DNA from: Antedon mediterranea
Lineage: Eukaryota; Echinodermata; Crinoidea; Comatulida; Antedonidae
NCBI RefSeq assembly: GCF_964355755.1
Contig: NC_092679.1
Span: 4,652,001 to 4,716,000, forward strand
DNA: 64,000 nucleotides
Reading direction: 5' to 3'
Part shown: piece after piece, positions 39,301-54,300 of the stretch
How positions within the stretch are numbered: position 1 is the stretch's first letter
How the letters are laid out: every line of letters begins with the position of its first letter
Program-made: the position numbers and the translations under genes
Notes under the pieces: generated by a model
Told to the model about the DNA's origin: nothing
The model's input: only the letters and a program-made list of their open reading frames with translations
Database searches by the model: none

Positions 39301-42300
39301 AAGAACACATAAACGAAAATTGATTAATAGGAAAATGATTTATTAATTGCGAGAGAGAGATAAAGAACTTTGGAAAAAGGGGCACTTGATAAGGGAATCT
39401 ACTGCAGTTTTTGTAATTATATAGACTAACGGTGACACCATGATAAAGCCACGTTGTGATGTAAATTTCCCACCTTCAGGCTCCTCGGATAAGGACAATA
39501 AACCGTAGGTCCAGTGTACACAGTTATAACATGTGTGCACTTCAAATGTACCCAGTTCATTATTTTAAAAGAGTAGGGGATTACCCCAGTGAACTGGTTC
39601 ACAAGATAGCCCCTGTATCAGGGTGAGTATTACCTATCTGATAGCACAGTGATTTATTTATATTGGTAATCCTTGGCCATATGTGTCTAAAGACATAAAA
39701 TAAAAATAAATAAATAAACGACTATAGCAATCAACAGAATAAAATTATAAAACTAACAGAATTGACGAAACAAAAGTATTTACAAAAAGCAACATTATAA
39801 ATAAAGTCCACAAGACTCAATTATCTCAAAAGGAAAACAAGAAAAGGACTACTTCCTACACAACAATTTAAATTCAATTTTTTTTCCCGGAGTTTTAAAA
39901 CAAAGTTTGCAAGAATTTTTTTTTTTTGAATGTTTGTATTTGTGTAAGAAGGGCAACGCTTTCCTTGTTTTTCTTAATCTCACTGAGCACCCTGACCTGA
40001 GCCTCTCCCTTTTCTACTATTAAGAGAAGGTAGACTAGATGAGCGGGCTAAATAAAATAGAAAACCTGTTGGGAAAAATATATTTTAACATTATACAAAA
40101 AAGAAAAAATATGAAAAAATAAAATAAAATTTGTATGGATTGAAAGAAAAGAAGAAAACCTATATTCTAAAATTATAATGAAAAAATAATTCTGTCATTT
40201 TGCATTTAACAATAACATTTAGTACATTTTTTTAGTTTCATTTCAGTTTAAATTCTTTATTTTTAAAAACACATTGAATTGAACTTTACGAATTTCATCT
40301 TTTTCGTTAACTTTATCTTATTTGTATCATTTAGAAAAGTTATAAAATAAAAAAATTTACTTGATATACCGTAAAACCTCGAAAAGAAGCCCATGGGCTT
40401 AAACCTCGAAATGAAGCCCATCTCGAAAAGAAGCCCATTTCGAAAAGAAGCCCCTCTCTACAGTTTGCAAAATACTCTCGAAAAGAAGCCCATCTCGAAA
40501 TGAAGCCCCCTGGGCTTCTTTTCAAGATAGTATGGGCTTTATTTCGAGACAGACTACTCATACTGTATTGAGATGATGACGAAATTATTGTATTTGACGG
40601 TGAATCATAGAACTGTTTTTTTGCTTTTTATATTGTTTTTTAATTGGTATATTAAACAAAATTTCATGGTTGAAAAAATGTCTCAAAAGCCACATTATTG
40701 TAGTAGAAATTCACAAAATTTACAGCATTCATTTTGAAAAGAAGCCCCCCTCTACAGTTTGCAAAAGTACTCTCGAAAAGAAGCCCATCTGGAAAAGAAG
40801 CCAACCCAAGAGCACTAAAAAAAGAAGAAGCCCATGGGTTTCTTTTCGAGGTTTTACAATATTAAAACAATGCAAACTATAATTTTAAAATTATAATATT
40901 CAGACAAATATATTTACCTTGAATATAGACAGAGGGACACAATTTTACAATACATACAATACACATAATTATGTCAAATTGCAATATACATATAAACTAT
41001 CAAATATTCCTGAGGGAAAAGACCACATATGTTTTTACTGTGAAACCGAGGATTTAACATTTAAAAACGATATTGAAACAAACAACATTATCAACTCATA
41101 ATTCTTTCGGCTGTACATTGATCATATTTGAAGACATAGGGCGGGAGGGTCGGAGACAGGAAGTCTTCGGGCCGGTTGGATGTGTAGGAGTTTGTCCGCA
41201 AGATTGTTGGTTTCGATTCATTGGGATTAATAACATGCTGGCTAAAATCACATAGGAAAAGAGTGTATGCTCTCAGTATTATACAAAATCATAAAAACTC
41301 TAACTTCATTTTCAAGTATTAACTAGAAGTTTCAAATAAAAAAAAATAATTGATTAAATTCACTATATCTATTACTCTGTTATCAATCAAATATTTTGTA
41401 TTCAATTGTGTTTCTAATATGTGTGTACGTTTATTTTTATTTACTTGAATTTATTTAAAGATGTATTGTCCCCTGAAAATATAATTTTAACAACATTTTT
41501 GTTATCCACTTTGTTCAAAAATTGGTTTGAAAAAAAAATTATTTACCTGAAAAAATTTAAAAGAAAAAATAGTCAAATTGGCTGCCAGCCAATGTTTTTT
41601 TGGTTGAATTTAACCATTCATTTTGTCATTTTATAAGTGAAAACATCTTTTTTGCTTTAAATATGCTTGTTGAATTTGAATTTCATACATGATTCTGTGT
41701 ATTAAAAACCAGATTAGTTTGCAAAGTTAATACTATGAGGGTTATGGTTGGAAGCATAGTATATGTCTGACAACTGGATTTTATTATTTTACTTTTGAGA
41801 CCAAAGTCTACTTACACACACACTACTGGTATAAGTTGTTGAAATAATGTTTGAATAACTTGAGTTAATCAATGATGGCATACAACCAATGTTAGTGGGC
41901 CTCCTATTTCCCACCAGGATGTGCTAAGCCAGCAATGTTTTATATCAAAATGCTGGGTGTGGTAAAATTGGGTTAACAACGACAATTGAGACCACGTAGG
42001 TTGAACATATTTAAAGATAAAGCGTGAATTTTATAAAAAATTCTGTTTAGGGGAAAGATGGTTGATGTTGATGATGGGCGAAAATGACAATTGTGACATA
42101 ATTAAAGAATGATGATGATATCCTTAAAAAACATTTAAATCATCAAGTTGGAAAGGTAAAACATATCTGTAATAACAATATTAGAAAGCCCTGGGAAGAT
42201 CACATAATACCTGACAATACTTTATAACATAATTTCACGCAATTGTCGCACCCCAAGAGGGCAGTACAATTCAGGAAATCAGGAACTTCTGGCAAAATTG

Positions 42301-45300
42301 ATTACATATCACAAGTGTTAATCCACTCTAAGATTTTATCTTTTACAATACAGATCATTTCTTTCAGAAGTTCTAGCTTTCCGTTAAAATTTATAAATAG
42401 ATCACTGCATTATAATATATTATAGTGATGTTACTATTTATAAAGTGTGTTATATGGACTAGTTAAAATGTCTATTACAGGCATATGATAGTAATCTCTG
42501 TGAGTGTCATTGCTTTGGGACCTAAAGCAGTGTTCCGCATGTATGCACATGGTTACGGAAGTTGTTTTCAATCGGATTCAAATTTACCACAACGTCCCAG
42601 TGGCTGGAAGGTGTCTGTATTGAGACAATGTTCAATCAAGCGTAATATAATTTGAGATTTCAAGTTGAGGGCAGTATTATGAATAAAGTTCTCATTAATT
42701 AAGAATGTTTTTTTTTTTAAGTGGTATACTATTTGAGATATACATAAAATACAATCTTGAAACAACGATTCTGTGATTTCACAAGCTTCTATTTGTATAG
42801 AATTAAGAAAAAACTTTCTTTACCAACATTTGAGAATAATTATTGGGACATTATCCCGACAAAAAGATCTACTTAAAATACAGATTTAGGTTCAAATTAC
42901 TCACGCGTGCGTGAGATACACGTTGATACGAAATTATGAGAAGTTCATCACATTCTGGATGGCATCTCCTGAGAACTAAGTACAATAACCTTGGTAATGT
43001 TCAGCATCTCCGAGGGCCTTTCGTTGATTATGACTAAATATGAAAATCTTTGCCCAACACGGCTGTCAATTACCAACTCTCTCTAGACCAAAACTTATGT
43101 ACTTGTTGACCAATCACAATCAAGTCACATGACTGTGAGTCACTGGCCTATATTTTAGTTTGCTGACTTGCAATAACGTATGTTTTCCTCTCAAAAGTTT
43201 TTTCCACTTAAGCATGTCATCTAGCTTGCTATCAGGAGTTTGAGGTGAACAGCTATTGGCTTCTGCAATCTCTAATTAGCGATTACTTTCATGTTTTTCC
43301 AGATGCAGAGGTGATGAATTATATGTTGTTATGAATCGATACGATAGAAAATTTGAACATCCATGGCTTTGGTTTCATTTACTAACATTACTAGCCCGCA
43401 TGGCATTTCGCTAGCCCAAACTAGTAATACTATATGCTTAATAAAGCAATTAAAAGTTAAATAAAAGTCAGGTGCGCTACATTTTATGTTCTATTGAGCA
43501 CAGACCCTAAACAAATACTAAACATTTCACTTCAGTCAATAAATATTAAGGATTTCACTTAAGCGATAATCACAAAATAAGCTACTCTCTTACCTACCTA
43601 CTTTTAAGAATAGAATTAATAATTATTATTAAAATGTATTAAATAGTAAATTACTCACCAATATCATTGTCATAATTTGACCTCTTGCTAAGGTCACTTG
43701 TACTTCCTCTACGATTTAACAGTTGTCCACCGCCAACGTGAGGTGCGCCTTGTTGTTGCGGTGTACTGTCTACGTTAGATTTGCTGTTTGTGCCCAGGAA
43801 TATACTCGCTGATTTGTTATGCTTGGTATACGTTGTAAGTAACTCTTCTAACTCATTTTCACTGCAGAAGAATTTAACATAACATAACTTATTTTACAAG
43901 AAAGAAGAAAAAAAGCAAAATGCCTACAACCAGACATTTTTGTTTTAAATATTAGTTAAAATAACCTTTAAATTCAAATATAAAGTTTATTATTACCTGG
44001 TAATTATTACCGTACAGGTAAATAACTGATATATTTTCAGAGGTTCTGGACACAACAGATTGCAAAAATTCGGATATGATGTTATACTTGAATCAAACTA
44101 CCAAATAGTCTTGTTTATCTAAATTCAGATGGTGGGATTTTGCGCGAGCATGGAATCATGTTCAGTCATATATACAGTGATATTTTAACAGATATTATAT
44201 AAAACTTCTTAATACAAGTCGAATTGTTAGCATTCTGATCATAGTTTACCCTGCAACTGTCACAAATGTTGAAAAACGGTCATCAGAAACCGGCTGGTTG
44301 TGCTTCTGAGCGTTGGCTTGTAGGAAACGATCCGTCTTGAGGCGCGCCGATAGTTGATCAGTCTCCTAGAAAAGATAATAGTCAAGGTCAAAGGTGGCCA
44401 TCAACTGTCTGAAGGTCATTTACATACAAACACTTGTATATGACACAGGCTCCTGGAATTTATGGACAAATTTGAACATTTTTAATTGTATGCGTCAACT
44501 TTTTGACATCAATATTTATATTTTGGGCAAGTCATTATTTATTACTGATAAAATGAAACTAACGATAATTTGACCCCAAGGTTAACATTTGTGCACAAAT
44601 ATTTGTTAAATCTGAAAATAAATGATTGATTTAAATATAGAAAATATTTTTGACTGAATTGTAAATTTGGAAAATATCGCTATACAAACATGTATAAATA
44701 ATAATAATGTTCAATTTACTATAGCGCAAAATGCAGGATGCCTCTAAGCGCTGAACAATCAACAGAAAAATGAAGAGCTAAAACTAAAGAAAATGCATAT
44801 TAAAAAGGTGGGATTTCAGGACTTGTTGTTGTTGATATAATTTGGAAGGGCATTCCAGAGAACAGCAGCTGACCATGAAAAGGCACGTTGTCCATGTATT
44901 CTCTAAATATAATTCCTATGACATTACAGTACATAAGCGACTGTAGTCCACACTGATAAAAAGAAAATGGGCTGAAGAAATATACTCATTTTAAACATTT
45001 TGCCAGAGAGCGTTATTAGTAAAAATTCACTATGTCAAGCAAGGTAGCAATTGAAATATGCATAAAAAACAACTACCAGGAGCCACTTGGTAGTGGAATG
45101 GATGTATTAAAAACTGGAAATCTGACTCATACATGATTTGAACCTTGGACCTTATGGTTTATATTCCAGCCAACGAGGGATTTTATACAACTATCAGTAA
45201 GATATATACAGAAATTAAAAAAATTTCCTTTCAAGTACCTCAATATGGTTGACATTACTACAATAAAACATAGAATCGCAGTACATTACATGTCGTTCTG

Positions 45301-48300
45301 AAACCTCTTATCTTGGTTAGAAACGAGAATCCACACTATTCCACATGGTAGGGTAATGGTCTTTCAACGTCTTCTCCAATCAATTTCAACTTCAGGGTTT
45401 TTAACTAAATATATCCCCTACGGCTTATCAACAAAGTGTTTTGTTGATGTATATATAGTCTCATTGAGAATACCGCGGTAAGGCAGTGAGGTTTCCCTTC
45501 CTGTAACTTACTACGTACTGTCAATGTTACTCTGCGTTATATAAAACATAACAGTTTTCTTTTCATATATCTGTTAGTGTATTTCATGTTTCATCACCTA
45601 TCAAGCAGTTTAAACATAATGTTTATGTTCAATGCTAATTATTTATACAAATATTTTTCAAGTATTAAATTCTACAAAAGAAACATTATACACACGAAAA
45701 CAGTTTCAATTTATGTTCGTTAACTCCCAACATGGAATTATGGGAAATAGAGTAATAAGTAAAATTTCTCCTTTATTGCAGATTAATTGTAAACATACAT
45801 TATTTAAAGGTTAAATTAATTTGAAATGGTAAATTGAATAATTTATTTCCAAATTAAATTTAATTGCTAAAGGATAATACAGTATGTCAACAATAGTTTG
45901 TTGTCATACAATACTTGATTACAAATTGGGAAATTCCTTTTATTTTCATTAATTTTATAACTTTTTAATACTGCAAACACTATGATTTTGAGAGAAGAAG
46001 TTATTATAACTGAAGTGGAATAATTTTAACATGGATATATTTTTATTTTTTTCACAATAATTTAATTGAATCAATTATTTATCAAAGGGAGTTTCACTAT
46101 TTTCTGGGCCCTCTCCTCACTCTTTTAAAACATTGATTTATTATCAAGTTTTAATAAACTTAATAAACTAAACACTTTAGTATTACTTGATACCTAATAC
46201 TGGTAGCTTTTCTGTATTTTAAACGAAGAAGTTAGTTAAAACAAACAAACACTCAACCAATAAACAGTTTATGAATCCTTACAAATTTAATTTAATATCA
46301 GTTAGCTTTAAATTTCAATTTAATTTGATGGGAGGTTCTTAAACAAACTTCAGCAACAACAAACAAATAAATAAATACTTTACGCATAAACTGTTAATGT
46401 CAAAATAAGATTTTAAATTACGCATTAAGCATCACTAAATCGAAAACCCTCAATTAACTATTTTCGAAAAATGACTTGACTATAAAAATAATGATCAATT
46501 GGCTTTTTATGGATTAAGGGTGACAAGATAATCCAATGTTTTAACTTTTATCCCTATCTATCAGAGCATCTTAAAATTAGCTGTGTATGGCCATTTCCCT
46601 TTCCTTGGCAAATCATTTTAGTTAACATGACATTTCAATTTCATAGTTTTGATATTTCTGAAAAGTACAAATGGAGAACCAAATATGTGTAACATTGAAT
46701 AGTTTGGTGTAATCTGATTGGTTCATAAGTTGAAATATTGCATAAAATAATTATTAAGTATTCTGTCCAAAAGAGAGGAGGAAAAATGACAAACTGTCTC
46801 AAAATCAGAAATTTATACTAGACGTATTTAATAACCAATGTTCACAATATTCAAATATCCATGATATGAGCCAACCTATTGTTGAGCCCGGTTGTATTTA
46901 CCAATCACAATTCAGCGAGGTATTTCAGTTAATACTAAGAATCTCACTTAAGTCAATAAATATTTAAGAATTTACTTATTCACTTAATAAGAGAAAATAA
47001 AAATAAAGGTATAGATGTTTTTCTAATAGCCTACGTGTGATAACAGCAATTGAAAACATTTTGACACAGTCTACATAATACATTGTAAGTAACAAACACA
47101 TAGAGTGCTATAGCTACACACTGCGAACATGCTATTCAGTAGTAAGCAACCTTATGTATATTTAGCTGGCCTTAATTTTACGCACACTTGCTGATTTCTC
47201 AGCAAATTTCTTTATTTCCTCTCATGAGAATTACAATCTCTACCGTTGTGAATATTTGTGTGTATTAAATGCTATCCATTTCTCACTATCTCTTTACAAC
47301 ATGCTGATCTCTGATTTCTGCATATTTGGTAGCGACATGAATGTTTGTGATAAAAAAAAATTATGTACAACAAAATGATTTGATTCACCAGAAGAAAAAA
47401 ATATATTGAATAAATTTTGATTAATATATTCATATATTATTATATTAAAAGCTCTGTAAACTTTTCTGGCTGTTTAACTTTATCGTTTTGATTTAGCTTT
47501 TTTCGCTTTTTTTTGTATCTCTATTGAGATCCAGCCACTGATACCCACAGCATTGTCATTTTCCAGTAATTTGCCTTTGGATTCATATATTATTATTAAT
47601 ATATATTAATTCACAGGCTTGATCTTAATGGAGGATGCAAAAAAAATAAGCAAAAAGCTAAATCAAAATGATAAAGTAAAACAGCCAGAAAGAAATTAAA
47701 GCTTTCGGATCACTTATCCTTCCTCAGTGCAATTGAGAGTATTTTGTAGAAAAGTTTTTTTTCCTTCGCGTGGGTTCACCCCACCTATATTTCATCAACT
47801 TTAAAAATATTGAAACACATTGCACATAATAAATAAAATCATTAAATATAATTAATATTGTATTGCTAGAAAAGTTTATAACATTCCTTCCTACCTTGCT
47901 GTATATTTGTACAAAGTCACCTAGTTGCTTTGATAGAATCCTTCTTCGATCATGAATTTGCAATTTTCGACTTGGAACAATTACTTTAAAAGGCTCTTGG
48001 AGATTACCCGCTGCACGCTTTAAGAATCTTACAACCAAATCCTGAAAGAGAGATAAAAATTATTGGATAAACCAAAGTACTATTCAAGTACAACTATTCG
48101 AGAGAGTGACATATAAAATCTGCTACTGTATTATTGTTACAAAAAGATTAAATTTTATTTACGATAGAATAATATTTCTTTATCAAATCAAGGATAGAAA
48201 TTATACATACTACAGAAAACTCAACAGTTCTTTTCAGAACTATATATACGTGGTGTACCACAAACTTTATATCTACATCACCTCATTTACTAATGTATAT

Positions 48301-51300
48301 TCATTTATTTATTTATTTATTATTTCTGTTAATTAAAGTGCAGTTTCAATTCAAATGTACTGATTTCCAAAATGCTTTAATTACAAAATTGTAATAGATC
48401 TTAATTAAACATTGAAATAAAATATGATACAATAATAACAAATTGTATACTTGTTTTGCCTTGATATTGATTGTACCAATTTCGCTTAATAAAAGAAAAA
48501 ATTTTAAAAAATCAAAAAATCATACAAAGTTAAAATAAAAAAAAACACACAAAAAAAAAATCATTACATTTGAGGTAAAAGGTTGGTTTTACAGTATAAT
48601 TCACATCATGACTAAAATTTGAAAAAAAAAACACATGACATACAAAAACATCTGCAACTCATGTTGTCACATTTTGTGCATGACAAAGAAAACGAACTGA
48701 TAAGAAAAGTCCAATTGGAATCAGTAGTATGCAAAAAACCGAAAAGAAACTTTTCAAAGGTATGTTGCTTGACATATTAACTGACACTATATAGTGTTAA
48801 GTTGTCATGTGTTTTGTATTATTTACATCGTGTAATCACCTTACAAAAACTTGAGAAACAAAGAGAACACGATTTTGCTTTAGATAAGAAAATGAGTCCA
48901 ATCAGCTGATAGAGTGCGGGAAACAGAAAGGAAAAGTACGCACTGAGATGCCCTGGTTTCAAGCATGATGAATCGCTGGTACGGAAAAATGAAATTATAC
49001 CCAATATTAATTCAACAAGAAGAATGACACAGAGAAATAATCAACCTCAGAAATCTGCATCCGATGAACCAGTTAGTAAAATGTTATTAGATGTAATTAA
49101 TGATGATGACGATGATAAATATATCACATGTAAATTACCATTTATGAATAATTTGAGTGTAGAAATTGTTTCTGTTTTTTTTAGTGTGTGTGTGTATGTA
49201 ATATAAATAATGTTATAAAAAGTGTGGAAAATAGAGAGTAAAGATTAACCCATGTTTGTGGGTTTAAATTAATTAATATAATATATCAATTTAATAACAC
49301 ATATTTCATTCCTGTTTAAAAAAAAAAATCATATTTAATGAGGGTGATCCATCCAGCAATTGCTGATCATTAGGGACCCTCAGAGGTTCACAAGACAAAC
49401 ATATACACAAGATGCTCTACATAAACAAAGTCTTATTACAAGTCATTGGGAGTGTAGTTGTACATTTGACGGGACTTGAACCCAGGACCATTGGAGTGGT
49501 AGCCAAACATCATAACCACCAAGCCACAACTCCACTCAAATTGGTTAAATTCCCAATAAGAACAACCCAGTCCACTCAGCTAGAAATGAGTACCTGGTTG
49601 AAAAATACTAGGAAGGATTTAGGAAAGGAACTAGCCACCCTACAACAAAATGTCGAGGCTTAGTAGAATGGGCTTCCAACAGCTCATCCCTTCATTCAGA
49701 ATTAATAAGGGAATCTTAATATTGCATTTGTTTAAAATGGAACCATACAACAAAAATGCCATAACACAACTTTGTTGACAATTTTTGTTTTCAATTTTCT
49801 AACATCTCCAAGGTAGAGTTATTAAAAAATAGTTATAAATGTTGTTGATGAATAAAATATTATGATTATTTCTGAATCTGAAGTCTAAGATTTGTTATGC
49901 AGGAGATGATGATTTCAGTGGATTTCTACCATGCTGTCAAACCACAGCAAGTAAATGACATGCTTAAAATCCAATAACAGGACGTGTTAAACTATTTATA
50001 GATCAGTAAAACTGTCAAAATACTTACCTAAAATTGATAAATATAGTAATATTAAGTGGGGAATGGACTTTAAGTGACAAACTTACTTGGAAAAGCCCAT
50101 TTCATTTTTAGTATCTCGAAATGATCTTGGTAATATTATGCAAACCAACTTTTTCATATCGACTTTACTGTTAATAAGAGAGATCAAGTCACTGACACCA
50201 ACAGTACTTCCATTTTTCTCCCTAATAATTTGCCTTGGAAGATTATATAATACATATATAATCTTAAATTTGCCTAATAGGTATTCATCCAATTCAAATA
50301 ACCATTATAGATAGAATTAGTAGTTTTTTCTCACTCCCCATTATTTATATATTGTATACAACATTTATTATGGCATCATTTTTTACTATTTTATTTTAAA
50401 ATATTTAATATTATACATAATCAAAAAGTCAAATTAGAATTTTTCGTAACTGTTTTTTAAAAGAAAACATAATAAGAAGATATGGTGCTGTTTCTGTTAT
50501 TTTTTAAATATTTTTTTCAATGATTATTTAGAAACGGAAGCATAATGCCCAATGGTCCAAACCACAAGTTCCTATTAGGCCTGTGTTCAACAACAATGAT
50601 AGTCAAAATTACACGAAAAAGTCAGGATGGTAAAAATTATCAGCACCTCACATTTAATCTATCATTTTGATTACTTCCTTCTCAAAATTAAACACATAAT
50701 TTTTAAGAATTCTAAATTATTAATAACTATTTTCATTCATTAAAAAATGGATTTTTATGGAGAAATATATAATAATTTTCGTCTGGTGGATCTGTAAATA
50801 CAGGTATTATACAAAATAATAGATAGGTACGAAAACAGTGAGTACACAAAAAGAAACTTTCTGGGAGAAGAAAGTGATTGCTCTTTGATATAGTGTTCTA
50901 AATAAAATAATTACATATATTTAATCTTACTCTTCTAAATTATAAAGATAAATACACTACATTATTTTATCTGCTTTGCTATTTTTCCAACCGCTTATAA
51001 CGCTATTTAATTTAGTAAAAATAATAATTAGCCGATATTATCTTTTACAACAGGCCAACCCAGTGATCGTACCAAAGCACTATAAATCCTCATTTACATC
51101 CCAGTATCAAACCTGAAATCACAATACTATTTCCTTCAATTGTTTATTGAACAGGCACCCTAAAAGACAACGACCTCAACAAGTTCACACGTCGTCATTA
51201 ACTGCATCCTGGTACTGGTACTAGGAAACTATAGAATTTGTGCTATGTACACAGTGCTACCTTAAAAGCTATTGTTAATTGTAGGTTGGTAATGATATCT

Positions 51301-54300
51301 TGGAAACACATCAGTTGCAGATTCCTTTGCGTCATTTTTTTATTATCATTATGAGTTCCTTAATTTGAGGAACATAAAAAAAAACTTATTTAACAATTGT
51401 AAAAATTGTAAATTAATACATACAAATTTTTCAATTTTCGTTGAACTGTCAACATGAAAGTCGCAAACTCGTTTGCGTATTATAAGCGACATATTTTTTT
51501 TATTTATCATATTGAGGTCCTTAATTTGAGATAAACAAATTGTAAATCATTACATACCATTTGGTCATCATTTTGTGTTAAACTGTCAACTTGTTCATCA
51601 GTCGCAAAATCCTTTGCGTATTATAAACGACGTCATTTTTTAATTTATCATTTTAAGGTCCTTAATTTGAGGTTTACAAATAAAAAATTGGACATTTAAC
51701 AATTGTAAAAATTATAAATTAATACATACCATTTGGTCATCATTTTGCATTGAACTGTCAACGCGTTCGGGTGGTCGACTTGTTTCCCGCTGTAACCTCT
51801 GTTGCACCCTGGTCAGGTATGTGGCAAATGCTTGTCTGGCCTGTAACTTGCTAGAAAACGACAAAATGAAATGGAAATTTTATTTACGTCTAGACATACT
51901 ATGGTGTCGGTTTGTTACATGTTTCATGTGTGTATCATGTATATATTTTGCCTATAAATGTTTTGCATATACAACGTTATCCAAATTAGGTATGTTTTTT
52001 TTAATTCAATTAAGAAGACAATAAAACGATAAAGTATAACTAAATAATTTATAATTACAGAAATATTTTGTATAATGCGGTAATTTTCAAATTAAAATAT
52101 TTATGCAGTAAAGGAATTAACAATATTCACAAATCACCATAATATATTTATGACATCAATACAGTATTATATAATGTGATACAGAGGAGAGGGCAGCAGA
52201 CAGTCAGATGAAAACATAGCAGACAATATGATGATGTCATAGGTACAGACGGTGGAAAATGAATTATTCCCTTTTTTTTTCATTCTAAAGGGTGATTTCA
52301 CAGAGTTGAAATGATACTAAAATATTACAGTAGTTGCAGAACGCTAATACTACTTTAACTTTGAAATAAACTAAAAATAGATTCATCTATTAAACCAAAA
52401 TACAATACACCAAAATAATAAATAAGTTTTGAGTACAACCTCAAATACTAAAATTAATCACTACATTTAACATAAATCATTTTTCGAAAATGTTCTTCAA
52501 CTAATAATAAAATCCTATTAATGTCAGTTTCATTTCTTTTAACTCCAAAAGAAATTCAACCCATAAAATTACATGACAGCAATGATATTTAAGATGACAG
52601 ATATCGAAATGACGGTAATTAATTACAGATGCTTTTGCGGAAAATGTTATCAAGCATGAAAGCACTTATGTTGCTACCGCCATAAGTATCTTCTGGGATT
52701 CACCCACAAATCTTATCTTTGACTTCAGTAAACTTTCAACTAACTTGTTCGTTACGTTACCGCACTGATTAACTTTTGATCTTAATGCCACATTTTTACA
52801 AACCGCTAAAAAAAAAAACGCTAACAATTTTGCAATATTAAAAGCTTAAATTATTAAACAAATTATACTATATTCTGATAACTTCCGGAAAACTTGATAT
52901 TGTAGGCCAGACCAAGGACCAAACTGTTTGACTAATAAATACAATTAGTTATACAAAGTGTGCTGTTTTGTGGTGAGAGACAAAATGTTTTCTACATTTT
53001 TAAAGCAAATAGTGTATGCATAACAAATTCAACTAAATTGGTTTTGAATTCGTTTCAGGACATTTGGAGAACTCTAACAAATTTAAATTTTGACAAAATT
53101 AGTCAACCAAATCATTTCAGATAAAGTATGTCAAATAGTCCTGTTTGTTAATAATTGTGAGAGAGAAAGATAGAGCTCAACCATATACCACACTGTGTAC
53201 ACATACAACTCCCTCAACAAGTTACTGTTATATTATATTATATTACTGTTACAAGTTATATTAAACAAATATTCTTCAATGATGGTACAGAGACTTGTCA
53301 TTTGCTCATACAGACCTTTCCCAATGCCTCTCATAAAATGCTATCTATAAATTAGGCTCAGTAGTGATCAACATGCAAAAGTTACACAGACACCAAAACC
53401 CAAACTTTGCACCAATTAGAATGCAAAAGGTCAAAGTATCAACAAAGTAATTGAACACCTGTCGATAAATATAAAATTCTTGGAATAAAAATACTTTATT
53501 CATTATCAAAAAGTATCCAATGTAAAGCCACATCCCGTACAAACATACGAAACCAAAGAGGATAACCACATCCTGTGAGGCAGAATCAGGCCATTACTGA
53601 CTCTAAAATATCATGGCATGATTTCAACTTTTGAATTAAAAAAATTGTACTAAAAAGTCTGGTAATGTGAATGAGGTAATTCTATGGTTTTATAAATGTA
53701 TTTATTCAACATCTCACTAAGATGTTGAATGATGGGACCAACAAGTGGTAAACACCTCTTCAACGGTCCAGTCCCAATTGCACAGTGGCTGTGTGACAGT
53801 GGATGTGTGTGTGGACTAGTAAACAGGGGTAAGTCCCTACTAGTCTGGAAAGATGTACTAACTAGGTTTTTTAAAGTGCACATGAGTTAGATGTCTACAC
53901 TGGACCTACGGCTTATAGTACTTATCCGAGAAGACTCGTTCTACCACCAGAACCTTGAAGTGAATAAGCATGAACCCTTGCCGATGTTATGGCTACGTAA
54001 TTACAGATCCACTGTCTTAACCGCTCCGCCACTTACTCACTCTTGCTCACTAAATCAAATGACACTCAGTTAGGTCAGAATTCTTTATCCCAAGTACTAG
54101 TCGTGCGAACAACTACCTTTGAATTTTGTTTGGTAGAAAGATCAACATTTGTTAGAAATATTAACAAGTTTGTTTTATTAAACATCTGTATCCGAAGACA
54201 TGTTTCCCTCTAAGTTGACGTTGCAATGGTTCAGTTCACATCAAACTTTATAAATGTTGCATCTGTGAATAAATCTTAAATAATTGAGAATGAAATTCTG

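Larger units (their letters stand above)
48060..51400. other. TTLL5 intron E9-E10, left and middle part
   Basis: AT-rich DNA with low-complexity A runs (48530-48570) and SINE fragments at 49335-49670. Open frames such as 48819-49004 (-) and 50083-50314 (both strands) have no splice or domain support. Confidence 0.45.

Noticed and set aside
41101-41255. tRNA-like or SINE head near GGTTTCGATTC
   Set aside because: Only a weak B-box-like word; no A box at proper spacing and no second copy seen.
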